From assembly GCF_029278565.1 (NCBI RefSeq), contig NZ_CP119559.1, positions 496,001-560,000 on the forward strand: 64,000 nucleotides of DNA. The letters are read 5' to 3'. Source of the DNA: Haloarcula halophila (GTDB lineage Archaea; Halobacteriota; Halobacteria; Halobacteriales; Haloarculaceae). The notes under the pieces are model-generated. The model saw only the letters and a program-made list of their open reading frames with translations, was not told where the DNA came from and searched no databases. Made by a program: the position numbers and the translations under genes. Positions within the stretch are counted from its first letter, which is position 1; every line of letters starts with the position of its first letter. Shown in pieces: positions 40,392-49,802 of this stretch.

Positions 40392-42497
40392 TCAGCGCTC
40401 GCGGTCCAGCGCCCGCCGGAAGTGGTCGGGAGTGATCTCGACTTCGTCGGCCCGCTCGGTCGCCTCTTCGGGACCCAGTTCCGCAGCGGTCTCGCGGATC
40501 GCCAGCATCGACGCCTCGCGGACGACGGCCTCCAGTTCGGCCCCGGAGAGGTCCCCGGTCTCTTCGGCGATCTCGGACAGCGAGACGTCGTCGGCGATCG
40601 GTTTGCCCGCCGCGTGGACCGCCAGGATCTCCTCGCGGGCGGTCCGGTCGGGGTTCGGCACCTCGACGTGCTGTTCGAGTCGCCCGGGTCGCAGGAGCGC
40701 GTCGTCGATCATGTCCCGGCGGTTGGTCGCCGCGAGGACGACGACGTTGGGGTTCTCGGTGATCCCGTCGAGTTCCGCCAGCAACTGGGAGACCACCCGT
40801 TCGGTCACCTCGTTGCCGTCGCCGCGATGGCTGGCGATGGCGTCGATCTCGTCCAAGAAGATGATGCTCGGCGCGGTCTGGCGGGCGCGTTCGAACAGTT
40901 CCCTGACGGCCTCCTCGCTCTCGCCGACGTAGCGGTCCATGATCTCCGGGCCGGCGACGTGGATGAAGTTGACGCCGCTCTCGCCCGCGACTGCCCGGGC
41001 CAGCAGCGTCTTCCCGGTCCCCGGCGGGCCAAAGAGGAGGATGCCACTCGGCGGATCGGTGTTGGTCGCCGCGAACAGTTCGCCGTAGGACAGCGGCCAC
41101 TCGATGGCCTCGGTGAGCGTCTGTTTGACATCGTCGAGCCCACCCACGTCGTCGTAGGTGACCGTCGGCGACTCCGCGACGTACTCCCGCATGGCGCTGG
41201 GTTCGACCGTCGCCATCGCGGTGTCGAAGTCGGGGCCGGTCACGTCCGGGTCGTCGTGTTCCCTGCGCAGGGCCGCCATCGCCGCCTCCGTCGTCAGCGA
41301 GGCGAGGTCGGCACCGACGAAGCCGTGGGTCTGTGCGGCCAGGCGGTCGAGGTCCACGTCGTCGGCCATCGGCATCCCGCGGGTGTGGACGTCCAGGATC
41401 TCCCGTCGGCCGGGTTCGTCGGGGACGCCGATCTCGATCTCCCGATCGAACCGGCCGCCCCGCCGGAGCGCCGGATCGACGGCGTCGACCCGGTTGGTCG
41501 CCCCGATGACGACCACGCGACCCCGGTCTTCCAGGCCGTCCATCAGGGTCAGGAGTTGGGCGACAACGCGGTTCTCCATGTCGGCGTCCTCGTCCCGGGA
41601 GCCGGCGATGGAGTCGATCTCGTCGACGAACAGGATCGAGGGGGCGTTGGCGGTCGCCCGGTCGAACGCCTCCCGGAGCCGTTCCTCGCTCTCGCCTTTG
41701 TACTTCGAGACGATCTCCGGCCCGGAGATGGTGTCGAAGTAGGCGTCGACCTCGTTGGCGACCGCGCGGGCGATCAGCGTCTTCCCCGTTCCCGGGGGGC
41801 CGTGCAACAGGACGCCCTTCGGCGGGTCGATGCCCAGCCGACGGAACTGCTCGGGTTCCGAGAGGGGCATCTCGATCATCTCGCGGATCCGATCAAGTTC
41901 GTCGTCCAGCCCGCCGATGTCCTCGTAGCTGACACCGGTGTCGGACTCGGCCTGTGAGGCGGGTGCCGAGTCGGGCTGTTCGGTCGCGTCGGAGCCGCCG
42001 GCGTCGTCCGTCCGCGGGAGGACCGTGACGGTCGTCCGGTCGGTGACTCGGACGGACTCGTCGGGCGTCGTCGACCGGACGAGGAAGGTACCGAGCCCGT
42101 CGACGTGGACCCGCTCGCCGGCCCGGACCATCCGGTCGACGAGCCGCGAGCGGACGGTGTGTTCGTACTCCTCCGTCCCCGGGAGGGGGTCGGCCGGCTG
42201 AACCGTGATGTCGACCGCCTCCGTGACCGACCCCTGCCGGACGCTGACGGTGTCGCCGATGTTGACGCCGGCGTTCGCCCGGGTGTCGGAGTCGATCCGG
42301 ACGAACTGGCCGCCGTCGTCGGCCGGCCACACCTTCACCACGGTCGTCTTGTTGCCCTCGACGATGACGGGATCACCGCTCAGTACGCCGAGCCTGCTTC
42401 GCACGGACTCGGGGAGCCGCGCGATGCCACGCCCGGCGTCGCGCTTGTTCGCTCCCTCGACCGTGAGTTCGATACCGCCGTCTGGGGACCCGTTCAT
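40392..42497 (-). CDS. cdc48: CDC48/VCP-type AAA ATPase
   Basis: The 701-residue protein has an N-terminal double-psi barrel (about 8-100), then D1 and D2 AAA domains, each with Walker A GPPGTGKT and Walker B ([18 protein letters not shown]) and arginine-finger regions ([18 protein letters not shown]). It unfolds proteins, often for the proteasome. It is somewhat shorter than typical archaeal CDC48 (about 740), and haloarchaea usually carry more than one copy. A Ser/Asp-rich insert lies before D1. Position next to halorhodopsin has no known meaning. Confidence 0.93.
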   Translation of the reverse strand: MNGSPDGGIELTVEGANKRDAGRGIARLPESVRSRLGVLSGDPVIVEGNKTTVVKVWPADDGGQFVRIDSDTRANAGVNIGDTVSVRQGSVTEAVDITVQPADPLPGTEEYEHTVRSRLVDRMVRAGERVHVDGLGTFLVRSTTPDESVRVTDRTTVTVLPRTDDAGGSDATEQPDSAPASQAESDTGVSYEDIGGLDDELDRIREMIEMPLSEPEQFRRLGIDPPKGVLLHGPPGTGKTLIARAVANEVDAYFDTISGPEIVSKYKGESEERLREAFDRATANAPSILFVDEIDSIAGSRDEDADMENRVVAQLLTLMDGLEDRGRVVVIGATNRVDAVDPALRRGGRFDREIEIGVPDEPGRREILDVHTRGMPMADDVDLDRLAAQTHGFVGADLASLTTEAAMAALRREHDDPDVTGPDFDTAMATVEPSAMREYVAESPTVTYDDVGGLDDVKQTLTEAIEWPLSYGELFAATNTDPPSGILLFGPPGTGKTLLARAVAGESGVNFIHVAGPEIMDRYVGESEEAVRELFERARQTAPSIIFLDEIDAIASHRGDGNEVTERVVSQLLAELDGITENPNVVVLAATNRRDMIDDALLRPGRLEQHVEVPNPDRTAREEILAVHAAGKPIADDVSLSEIAEETGDLSGAELEAVVREASMLAIRETAAELGPEEATERADEVEITPDHFRRALDRER

Positions 42498-42662
42498 GCC
42501 GCCGCGTAGCCGGTCGAGACTCTTCAGCGTTCCCGTTGTGTCGGCAAGACGGCACGCCGTTTCCGGTGTGGAACCCGAAGGGCGGGCCGTCCGAGGACTG
42601 CCCCTCGACAGGCGATCGAATCCCCGACGTGTCCGGTCGACCCCCATCAGTTACCTTCTGTG

Positions 42663-42669
42663 TTTATAC
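42663..42669 (+). promoter_or_regulatory. TATA box of the halorhodopsin gene
   Basis: TTTATAC is centred 29 nt before the ATG at 42695. It supports that start and a leaderless or near-leaderless transcript. Confidence 0.65.
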
Positions 42670-42694
42670 GTCTGAGACTCGAAGTGGTGTGAGT

Positions 42695-43531
42695 ATGCCA
42701 CTCATAAACACAGTAGACGCAGGCAGCATCCTGTTACAGGCGACACAGGGGGAAGCGTTCGCACAGATACAGAACGACGCGTTGCTGAGTTCGTCGCTGT
42801 GGGTCAACATCGCCCTCGCGGGGGTATCGATTCTTCTGTTCGTCTACATGGGCCGGAACGTCACCAGCGACCGCGCCCGGTTCATCTGGGCCGCGACGCT
42901 GCTGATCCCGCTGGTCTCGATCTCCAGTTATCTGGGCCTGCTCTCGGGGCTGACGGTCGGATTCATCGAGATGCCGGCCGGCCACGCCCTGGCCGGCGAG
43001 GAGGTCATGAGCCAGTGGGGCCGGTATCTCACCTGGGCGCTCTCGACGCCGATGATCCTGCTCGCGCTGGGACTGCTCGCGGACGTCGACCGGAGCAGTC
43101 TCTTTACCGTCATCACTGCCGACATCGGGATGTGTGTGACCGGGCTCGCGGCGGCACTGATCACCTCCTCGTATCTGTTCCGTTGGCTGTTCTACGCTGT
43201 CAGCTGTGCGTTCTTCGTCGTCGTCCTCTACGCCCTCCTGACGGAGTGGCCGACGGCCGCCGCCGACGCTGGAACGGGCGAGATCTTCGGTACCCTCCGG
43301 GTCCTGACGGTCGTGTTGTGGCTGGGGTACCCGATCATCTGGGCGGTCGGCGTCGAGGGGCTCGCGCTGGTCCAGTCGGTCGGGGTCACCTCGTGGGGCT
43401 ACTCCGCGCTGGACATCCTCGCGAAGTACGTGTTCGCCTTCCTCCTGTTGCGGTGGGTCGCCGCCAACGAGCGGACCGTCGCCACGACACAGCGCGAACC
43501 GAGCACTGGATCGGCTCCCGCCGACGACTGA
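42695..43531 (+). CDS. hop: Halorhodopsin, light-driven chloride pump
   Basis: The 278-residue seven-helix protein is a microbial rhodopsin. Retinal Lys244 and counter-ion Asp240 lie in helix G (LDILAKYVFAF). Helix C reads GRYLTWALSTPMILLAL, giving Thr113, Ser117 and Ala124 at the positions of Asp85, Thr89 and Asp96 of bacteriorhodopsin. That TSA pattern defines the inward chloride pump, with Arg110 conserved. The BC-loop EMPAGHALAGEEVMSQ also matches halorhodopsins. It keeps osmotic and charge balance in light. No retinal-synthesis gene is nearby. Confidence 0.96.
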   Translation: MPLINTVDAGSILLQATQGEAFAQIQNDALLSSSLWVNIALAGVSILLFVYMGRNVTSDRARFIWAATLLIPLVSISSYLGLLSGLTVGFIEMPAGHALAGEEVMSQWGRYLTWALSTPMILLALGLLADVDRSSLFTVITADIGMCVTGLAAALITSSYLFRWLFYAVSCAFFVVVLYALLTEWPTAAADAGTGEIFGTLRVLTVVLWLGYPIIWAVGVEGLALVQSVGVTSWGYSALDILAKYVFAFLLLRWVAANERTVATTQREPSTGSAPADD

Positions 43532-43658
43532 GACCGCCAGTTGGCTCCGTCGAAACCCTATTTTCGGACAGTCGATTATATAAAATAGTCGGTGGATGAG
43601 AGCTGCGCAATTAGCGGGTATCCCTTCGCCGGGTGTCGCATCAATTGTCGCCGAAAAT

Positions 43659-43666
43659 ACTTATAC
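43659..43666 (+). promoter_or_regulatory. TATA box of the 83-residue membrane protein gene
   Basis: ACTTATAC is centred about 26 nt before the ATG at 43688. Confidence 0.6.
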
Positions 43667-43687
43667 GATCAGAAAGAACGAATCGCT

Positions 43688-43939
43688 ATGCCCGCGTTCG
43701 GCCTCGGCTTCCTCGTATTTCTCGTCGTACAGGCCCTCGTCTCGTCGTTCGTTTACGCTGAGGCAAAAGAGTCCGGCTCACGCGCCCCGTTAGTCCCGGG
43801 AGTATCCGTCTTCCTACTGGGAGTGGGGCTCGCGTTCGTGTTCAATACTGTCCTCGGAGTCGTTGTCGCCGAACTTGTTGCTATCGTCATCTACCGTATC
43901 GGAGTCCACGCTGCTAACGGACGTTCTGCCTCCACCTGA
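43688..43939 (+). CDS. Small two-helix membrane protein
   Basis: The 83-residue protein has two strong helices (FGLGFLVFLVVQALVSSFVY and FLLGVGLAFVFNTVLGVVVAE) separated by a short polar loop. It resembles other small haloarchaeal membrane proteins but no family is recalled. Its own TATA box and the AT-rich gap before it point to a single unit. Confidence 0.7.
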   Translation: MPAFGLGFLVFLVVQALVSSFVYAEAKESGSRAPLVPGVSVFLLGVGLAFVFNTVLGVVVAELVAIVIYRIGVHAANGRSAST

Positions 43940-44078
43940 ACTGTCTGTTATCCGTCTTCCCCCTTACTGACCGGACCCGTACGAAATGTGTCGCCGGCCG
44001 AGTGTTGCAACAACGCCCACAAGTCGGCTCCCGGGCTGGTTTCGACAGCGACACCCGTCGCTCGTGTCACGGGAAAAC

Positions 44079-44085
44079 ACTATAC
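44079..44085 (+). promoter_or_regulatory. TATA box of the 44-residue zinc-finger gene
   Basis: ACTATAC is centred 27 nt before the ATG at 44109. Confidence 0.6.
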
Positions 44086-44108
44086 GACAGGCCCTCGGAG
44101 CTTCGAGT

Positions 44109-44243
44109 ATGGTAGTCGCTACCGAACGCGACGGGATGACCTGGTACGAGTGTGAATCCTGTGGACTCATGTTCGACGACCAGGACGACGCCCGGCAACA
44201 CGAGTCCAACTGCGACGACGAGGACCCCTCCTACATCCAGTAA
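44109..44243 (+). CDS. 44-residue zinc-finger protein
   Basis: The protein carries CESCGLMF followed by ARQHESNC, a CxxC...HxxxxC arrangement likely to bind one zinc ion like a C2H2-type finger. It ends SYIQ. Such mini zinc fingers are a recognised class in haloarchaea, some affecting growth or stress, but this one has no assigned role. It is followed 43 nt later by the FAD/Fe-S dehydrogenase. Confidence 0.75.
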   Translation: MVVATERDGMTWYECESCGLMFDDQDDARQHESNCDDEDPSYIQ

Positions 44244-44286
44244 CGGTAGCCGACAGTATAACGTCGTCCCGTCCGAAGGCCAGTAC

Positions 44287-47200
44287 ATGGGCGCAACCGA
44301 GCAGGGGCCACGCGGTGAGCCGGCCGACGACGAACGGGCCGACTACGACCACCAGTCCGACAGCGTCGCCCGTCCGGCACTCGTCGCGGACCTCACGGAA
44401 CGCATCGAGGGGACCGTTCGGTTCGACGACTACTCGCGGGAGCTGTACGCGACCGACGCCAGCGCCTACGAGATGACGCCCGTCGGCGTGGTCTACCCGC
44501 GGTCGACCGACGACGTGGCCGCGGTCGTCTCCTACTGCGCACAGCGGGAGATACCCGTCCTCCCGCGGGGCGGCGGGACGAGCCTCGCCGGCCAGGCCGT
44601 CAACGAGGCCGTCGTGCTCGATTTCACGCGCTACATGGACTCGCTGCTCGAGGTAGACCCGGACGAACGGCGGGCGGTCGCCGAGGTGGGGACGACGCTT
44701 GGCGATCTGAACGCCGAACTCGCGACGCACGATCTGAAGTTCGCCCCGGACCCCGCCTGGGGCGACAAGTCCGCGCTGGGCGGTGCCATCGGCAACAACT
44801 CGACGGGCGCACACTCCCTGCAGTACGGGAAGACAGACCACTACGTCGAGGAATGCGAGGCCGTCCTCGCGGACGGGACAGTGACGGAGTTCGGCGAGAT
44901 GACTCTCGACGAACTTCGGACGGCTGCCGATCCGGACGGCGACCTCGAAGCGCGCATCTACGCCGAACTGGTCCGCATCCTGGACGAGGAGCGCGACGAG
45001 ATCGACGCCGCCTTCCCCGACCTGAAACGCAACGTCTCGGGGTACAACCTCGACCGGTTGATCGCCGAGGTCGAGGGTGAGTACGGCGACCCCGACACGG
45101 TCAACGTCGCGCGCCTGTTGGCCGGCAGCGAGGGGACCCTGGCGATCGTCACCGAGGCGACGGTCTCGCTGGAACCGATCCCGGAGACGAAGTCCCTGGC
45201 GCTGCTGGCCTTCGAGGACCTCGTGACGGCGATGGCGGACGTGGCGCCGATCCTCGAACACGATCCCGCCGCGGTCGAGGTGCTCGACGACGTACTGCTG
45301 GAGTTGGCCGGCGACACCGAGGAGTTCGGCGACCTCGTCGCCGACATCGTGCCGGAGGGGACCGGCGCGGTCTTACTCGTGGAGTTCTACGCCGACAGCA
45401 CGGCGGCGGGCAAACAGAAGGTCGCGGACCTACTGGCCGACCGCGTGGGTGGCGTCTCTACCGTGGGCGTCCCACAGGAGGACGCCGAGAACCTGACCGC
45501 CGCACCCGTCGGTGCCTTCCACGGCCGGGAAGCCCACGACGAGGCCGAGCGCGAGCGGTTCTGGAAGCTCCGGAAGTCGGGCCTCCCGATCCTGCTGTCC
45601 CGGACCAGCGACGCCAAACACATCAGTTTCATCGAGGACACCGCGGTGCCGCCCGAGAACCTCCCGGAGTACGTCAGCGACTTCCAGGACCTCCTGGAGG
45701 ACGAGGGTACCTTCGCCTCCTTTTACGCCCACGCCGGGCCTGGCTGCTTGCACATCCGACCGCTCGTCGACACCAAGACCGTCGAAGGAGTCGACCGGAT
45801 GGAGGCCATCGCCGACGGTGCGACCGATCTCGTCCGGGAGTACGGGGGCAGCGTCTCCGGGGAGCACGGCGACGGCCGCGCCCGGACCCAGTGGAACCAC
45901 AAACTCTACGGCGACCACGTCTGGGGGGTGTTCCGTGACCTCAAGACCGCCTTCGACCCGGACTGGCTGTTGAACCCCGGCCAGGTCGTCGGCGTCGACG
46001 AGGCGGCCGTCGACGCCGGCGAGGCACCCCCGCGGGCACAGACCGTCGACATGACCGAGAACTTGCGGTTCTCGCCCGACTACGAGTTCGAGTACGACTT
46101 CGACCCGGCGCTTGACTGGACCAACGAGAACGGCATGCAGGGGATGGTCGAACTCTGTCACGGCTGTGGGGGCTGTCGCGGTCCACAGGAGACCACCGGC
46201 AGCGTGATGTGTCCGACCTACCGGGCCGCCGACGAGGAGGTGACAGCGACGCGCGGCCGGGCGAACATGCTCCGGTCGGCGATGAGCGGGGACCTCCCCG
46301 ATGACCCGACCGACGAGGCGTTCGTCTCGGAGGTGATGGACCTCTGTATCGGCTGTAAGGGGTGTGCGCGGGACTGTCCCAGCGAGGTCGACATGGCGAA
46401 ACTCAAGACCGAAGTCGAACACGCTCACCACCAGGAACACGGCGCCAGCCTCCGTGACAAGGTGTTCGCCAACGTCGAGACGCTCTCGAAGATCGGCAGC
46501 GCGCTCGCGCCGGTGTCGAACTGGGCGCAGCGGCTCCCGGGCAGCGACCTCGTGACCGAGAACGTGCTGGGCATCGCCGGCGAACGGGACCTGCCGACGT
46601 TCCGGCGGCAGTCCTTCGAAGACTGGTGGGCGGGTCGTGAGCCGGCGGTCCCGGCCGCCGAGGCCGAGCGGCGTGCGCTCCTCTTCCCGGATACGTACAA
46701 CAACTACAGCCATCCGGAGGTGTTGCGAGCGGCCGTCGAGGTGCTGGAGGCCGCCGGCGTCCACGTCGGGGTACCGGGAGACGTCACCGCCTCGGGTCGG
46801 GCCGCCCACTCGAAGGGGTTTATCGACAAAGCACGGGCCAGGGCGCGGACGAACGTCGACGCCCTGTCTGATCGCGTCGCGGACGGGTGGGACATCGTGG
46901 TCGTCGAGCCCTCCGACGCCGTGATGTTCCAGTCCGACTACCTGGACCTGCTGGGTCACGACGACGACGCGACGACGACGGTCGCGGCCAACAGCTTCGG
47001 GGTCTGTGAGTACCTCGACCGGTTCGCGCTGGATAGCGGCGTCGACTGGACGGGTTCGGACGAGTCGTTGACCTACCACGGCCACTGTCACCAGAAGGCG
47101 ACGAAGAAGGACCACCACGCCGTCGGCGTCCTCCGGCGGGCCGGCTACGAGGTCGACCCACTGGACTCGGGCTGTTGTGGCATGGCCGGCAGTTTCGGCT

Positions 47201-47388
47201 ACGAGGCCGAACACTACTCCATGAGCAAGGCTATCGCCGGCATCCTCTACGAGCAGACCGCCGAGAGCGACGGCGAGACGGTGGTCGCCCCCGGTGCCTC
47301 CTGCCGGACGCAACTGGCCGACCGCCCGCTCGGTGACGGCGAGGAACCGCCCCACCCCGTCGAACGGCTCGCCGACGCGCTGGCGTAA
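44287..47388 (+). CDS. FAD-linked oxidase fused to 4Fe-4S/CCG domains (D-lactate-type dehydrogenase)
   Basis: The 1033-residue protein joins a VAO-type FAD domain (PRGGGTSLAGQAV, NNSTGAHSLQYGK), the FAD-oxidase C-terminal domain (SGEHGDGRARTQW, AFDPDWLLNPGQVV) and a ferredoxin-like part with CHGCGGCRG and CIGCKGCARDCP. Two CCG-type motifs end it (HGHCHQKA; DSGCCGMAGSFGYE). This build is that of quinone-linked D-lactate or 2-hydroxyacid dehydrogenases that feed electrons to menaquinone. The substrate is inferred from architecture. The ATG at 44287 is used because the frame upstream crosses the zinc-finger gene. Confidence 0.92.
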   Translation: MGATEQGPRGEPADDERADYDHQSDSVARPALVADLTERIEGTVRFDDYSRELYATDASAYEMTPVGVVYPRSTDDVAAVVSYCAQREIPVLPRGGGTSLAGQAVNEAVVLDFTRYMDSLLEVDPDERRAVAEVGTTLGDLNAELATHDLKFAPDPAWGDKSALGGAIGNNSTGAHSLQYGKTDHYVEECEAVLADGTVTEFGEMTLDELRTAADPDGDLEARIYAELVRILDEERDEIDAAFPDLKRNVSGYNLDRLIAEVEGEYGDPDTVNVARLLAGSEGTLAIVTEATVSLEPIPETKSLALLAFEDLVTAMADVAPILEHDPAAVEVLDDVLLELAGDTEEFGDLVADIVPEGTGAVLLVEFYADSTAAGKQKVADLLADRVGGVSTVGVPQEDAENLTAAPVGAFHGREAHDEAERERFWKLRKSGLPILLSRTSDAKHISFIEDTAVPPENLPEYVSDFQDLLEDEGTFASFYAHAGPGCLHIRPLVDTKTVEGVDRMEAIADGATDLVREYGGSVSGEHGDGRARTQWNHKLYGDHVWGVFRDLKTAFDPDWLLNPGQVVGVDEAAVDAGEAPPRAQTVDMTENLRFSPDYEFEYDFDPALDWTNENGMQGMVELCHGCGGCRGPQETTGSVMCPTYRAADEEVTATRGRANMLRSAMSGDLPDDPTDEAFVSEVMDLCIGCKGCARDCPSEVDMAKLKTEVEHAHHQEHGASLRDKVFANVETLSKIGSALAPVSNWAQRLPGSDLVTENVLGIAGERDLPTFRRQSFEDWWAGREPAVPAAEAERRALLFPDTYNNYSHPEVLRAAVEVLEAAGVHVGVPGDVTASGRAAHSKGFIDKARARARTNVDALSDRVADGWDIVVVEPSDAVMFQSDYLDLLGHDDDATTTVAANSFGVCEYLDRFALDSGVDWTGSDESLTYHGHCHQKATKKDHHAVGVLRRAGYEVDPLDSGCCGMAGSFGYEAEHYSMSKAIAGILYEQTAESDGETVVAPGASCRTQLADRPLGDGEEPPHPVERLADALA

Positions 47389-47572
47389 CGCCGTTCCGTC
47401 GGGACGCGAGACAGACCGTCACAGTCGTCGGTTAGCCCGACGCGTCCGAGCTTCGTCGAACCGCATAGCTGCTTGGCTCGGAGCCGCTGCGGTCGTTTCC
47501 GCCGGTGGACGCGGTGACGATCGACTCGCCGAGTTCGCCGACTGAACGGATCGGCTAGCCGACCCGTAACGG

Positions 47573-47579
47573 TTTAATC
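47573..47579 (+). promoter_or_regulatory. TATA box of the MBL-fold gene
   Basis: TTTAATC is centred 26 nt before the ATG at 47602. Confidence 0.6.
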
Positions 47580-47601
47580 GCCCCCACGTGCAGTGAGCCC
47601 C

Positions 47602-48432
47602 ATGACTGTCGATTCTGACTGGGACGACTGGCTCTTGCGCGAGGTAGAAGCGGCCGATCCCGACGGACTTGCGATCTGGTATCTCGGCTGTAACGGCTTC
47701 ATCGTCAAATCCAGCGGCGAAACGACGGTGTTCATCGACCCGTATCTGGGGATCGGCGACCCGCCACGGACCGTCCGGATGGTACCGGTGCCGTTCAACC
47801 CCGAGGACGTCTCCGAAGCCGACGCAGTGCTGGGGACACACGAGCATACGGACCACGTCCACGGTCCCTCGCAGGCACCGATCCTCGCGGGGACGGGTGC
47901 GGACTACTACACGACCGACAGCGGCCACGACGTGATCCACGAGGAAGGCTGGACGGACAACTGGTCGGTGACCGACGACCAACTCCACGAGGTGACGGAG
48001 GGGGACACGATCGAGATCGGCGACCTCACGATCCACGTCGAGCCGGCCAACGACCCCGACGCCGCCCACCCAGTCTCGTACGTCTTCGAACACGACGCCG
48101 GGACGTTCTTCCACGGCGGCGACGCCAGGCCGGGCGCGTTCGAGTCCGTGGGCGAGTCCTACGACATCGACCTGGGCGTCCTGGCGTTCGGTGCGATCGG
48201 CAACATCGACGATTCGGAGACCGGCGAACCGGTCCGTACCAAGTGGTACAACGACGAGAACATGATCGTCGAGGCGGCCAACGAACTCCGACTCGATACG
48301 CTGTTGCCGAGCCACTGGGACATGTGGAAGGGGATGACGACCGAACCCACTGTCTTGCACAACCACGCCAGTAGCTTCGCCTATCCCGACTCGTTACGGA
48401 TCGCCAAGATCGGCGACCGAGTGGACCTGTAG
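47602..48432 (+). CDS. MBL-fold hydrolase (UlaG-like)
   Basis: The 276-residue protein has the metal-binding motif THEHTDHVHG (HxHxDH), WYLGCNGFIVKSSG at the start, an HGGDARPG segment and a late SHWDMWKG histidine. It resembles the L-ascorbate-6-phosphate lactonase (UlaG) branch of metallo-beta-lactamase-fold enzymes. No ascorbate-use genes are nearby, so the true substrate is open. Confidence 0.88.
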   Translation: MTVDSDWDDWLLREVEAADPDGLAIWYLGCNGFIVKSSGETTVFIDPYLGIGDPPRTVRMVPVPFNPEDVSEADAVLGTHEHTDHVHGPSQAPILAGTGADYYTTDSGHDVIHEEGWTDNWSVTDDQLHEVTEGDTIEIGDLTIHVEPANDPDAAHPVSYVFEHDAGTFFHGGDARPGAFESVGESYDIDLGVLAFGAIGNIDDSETGEPVRTKWYNDENMIVEAANELRLDTLLPSHWDMWKGMTTEPTVLHNHASSFAYPDSLRIAKIGDRVDL

Positions 48433-48480
48433 ACGGCCCTTCCCTCACGTCGGTGGTGTCGGATTGCCTATACAATGCAT

Positions 48481-48488
48481 ATTTATTA
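48481..48488 (+). promoter_or_regulatory. TATA box of the coiled-coil protein gene
   Basis: ATTTATTA is centred 28 nt before the ATG at 48513. Confidence 0.65.
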
Positions 48489-48512
48489 CTGTAGGGTCAC
48501 GCAGTAGAATAC

Positions 48513-49763
48513 ATGAGTGATGCACAAACATACGAAGAAGTCACGGTTAGCTCGGATGGGGTAATCGTCACGAAGCGGTTCGAAGCCGACGAGTTTCCCG
48601 TCCCGGCGATCGCGTTCAACGTCGTGTCGAAACGCTCCGAGCCGGTGACCATTCGTCTGGTGGATACGGTTCCAGAGGACGTCGCCGTCGAGGATCTGGG
48701 CTTCCACCCGGAGTACGGGAGCGAATACTGGGATATCAACGAGGACCGCATCGCCTTCGAGAAGGAGATCCAGGCCGACTCCGAGTACACCACGGTGTAC
48801 GGAATCCGTGCGACGGGAACCGACGACGTCGAGAAGTTCCTCACCGAACCCGAGATCGAATCGGTCAGTCCGCCACTCGACGATGACGAAGATACCCTCG
48901 TCGGCGGCGGCGACGACGCCGTCAAGGACGTCATCGCCGGCGACGCGGACAGCGTTCCGGGGCTAGAAGAGGACGAGGAGGACGAGGACATCGAGACCCT
49001 CGATCTGAAAGACCCGAACGGAACCGGGACACCGGAAGCCGGCGGCGCGTCCACGTCGGCGGACGACGACGACGGCGAGCCCGAAAGCGGGGACGCGGAG
49101 ACGAACGGAGACGTCGGTGAGGGGACCGTCATCGCCGCGATGGCCGACGAGATCCGTAACAGCAACGTCTCGCCGGACGACGTGAAACTACTTCAGCGGG
49201 CGCTGGACGCGGTCTCGGACGAGGAGAGTGACAGCGGAAGCGATACGGACGGTGCCATACAGGCCAAGATCGAACGGCTCCAGGGGGATATCGCGGATCT
49301 ACGCGCCTACACCGACGCCCTCGAAGAGTTCCTCGAAGAGAACGGGACCGGCGACGAGATGATCGAGGAGTTCGGCCAACGTCTCGAAGAGTTCGAGACG
49401 GAACTGAACTCCTTCGAGTCCGAGATCGAGAGCGCTCGCTCGACCGCCCAGTCGGCCAACTCCGGCGTCGAGAGCCTCGAAAAGGAGGTATCGCTGGTCG
49501 AAGAAGACGTCGAGGAGATCGGGTCCGAGGTCAACTCGATGGGCAACAGCCTCCGAACCGTCGAGGACGACGTCGACGAGTTCGACGCCCAGATCGCCGA
49601 ACTCGACGAGCAACTCTCCGACATAGAGTCCGAAGTCGAGCAGGTGCGCGAGGAGATGGGCGACGGTGAGATCGACGAGCGGCTCGCCGAACTCGAAAAC
49701 GAGATCGTCGAGCTCAACGAGTGGCGCGAACAGCTCTCGTCGGTCATCGGCGGCGGCACCTAA
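48513..49763 (+). CDS. Acidic coiled-coil protein
   Basis: The 416-residue protein has an N-terminal beta-rich domain of about 115 residues (YEEVTVSSDGVIVTKRFEAD, RLVDTVPEDVAVEDLGFH). A very acidic linker with DEEDEDIETLD and DADDD-like runs follows. A long coiled coil from about 250 to 405 is built of heptads such as IEEFGQRLEEFETEL. It has no signal peptide. It is followed 39 nt later by the HisG-like gene, so they may work together. The build suggests a structural or scaffolding role; family not recognised. Confidence 0.78.
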   Translation: MSDAQTYEEVTVSSDGVIVTKRFEADEFPVPAIAFNVVSKRSEPVTIRLVDTVPEDVAVEDLGFHPEYGSEYWDINEDRIAFEKEIQADSEYTTVYGIRATGTDDVEKFLTEPEIESVSPPLDDDEDTLVGGGDDAVKDVIAGDADSVPGLEEDEEDEDIETLDLKDPNGTGTPEAGGASTSADDDDGEPESGDAETNGDVGEGTVIAAMADEIRNSNVSPDDVKLLQRALDAVSDEESDSGSDTDGAIQAKIERLQGDIADLRAYTDALEEFLEENGTGDEMIEEFGQRLEEFETELNSFESEIESARSTAQSANSGVESLEKEVSLVEEDVEEIGSEVNSMGNSLRTVEDDVDEFDAQIAELDEQLSDIESEVEQVREEMGDGEIDERLAELENEIVELNEWREQLSSVIGGGT

Positions 49764-49802
49764 TCGAACTCGTTTTACCGATCCCTGTCTTGCCTACCGA
49801 CA

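Noticed and set aside
40422-41957. 511-codon forward frame antisense to CDC48
   Set aside because: Mirror of an AAA ATPase with complete Walker motifs; no own motif or promoter.
45430-47355. 641-codon open frame antisense to the FAD/Fe-S dehydrogenase
   Set aside because: It mirrors a gene with clear conserved motifs; its translation is rich in Arg, Val and Gly with no domain. Such frames arise from high GC at third positions.
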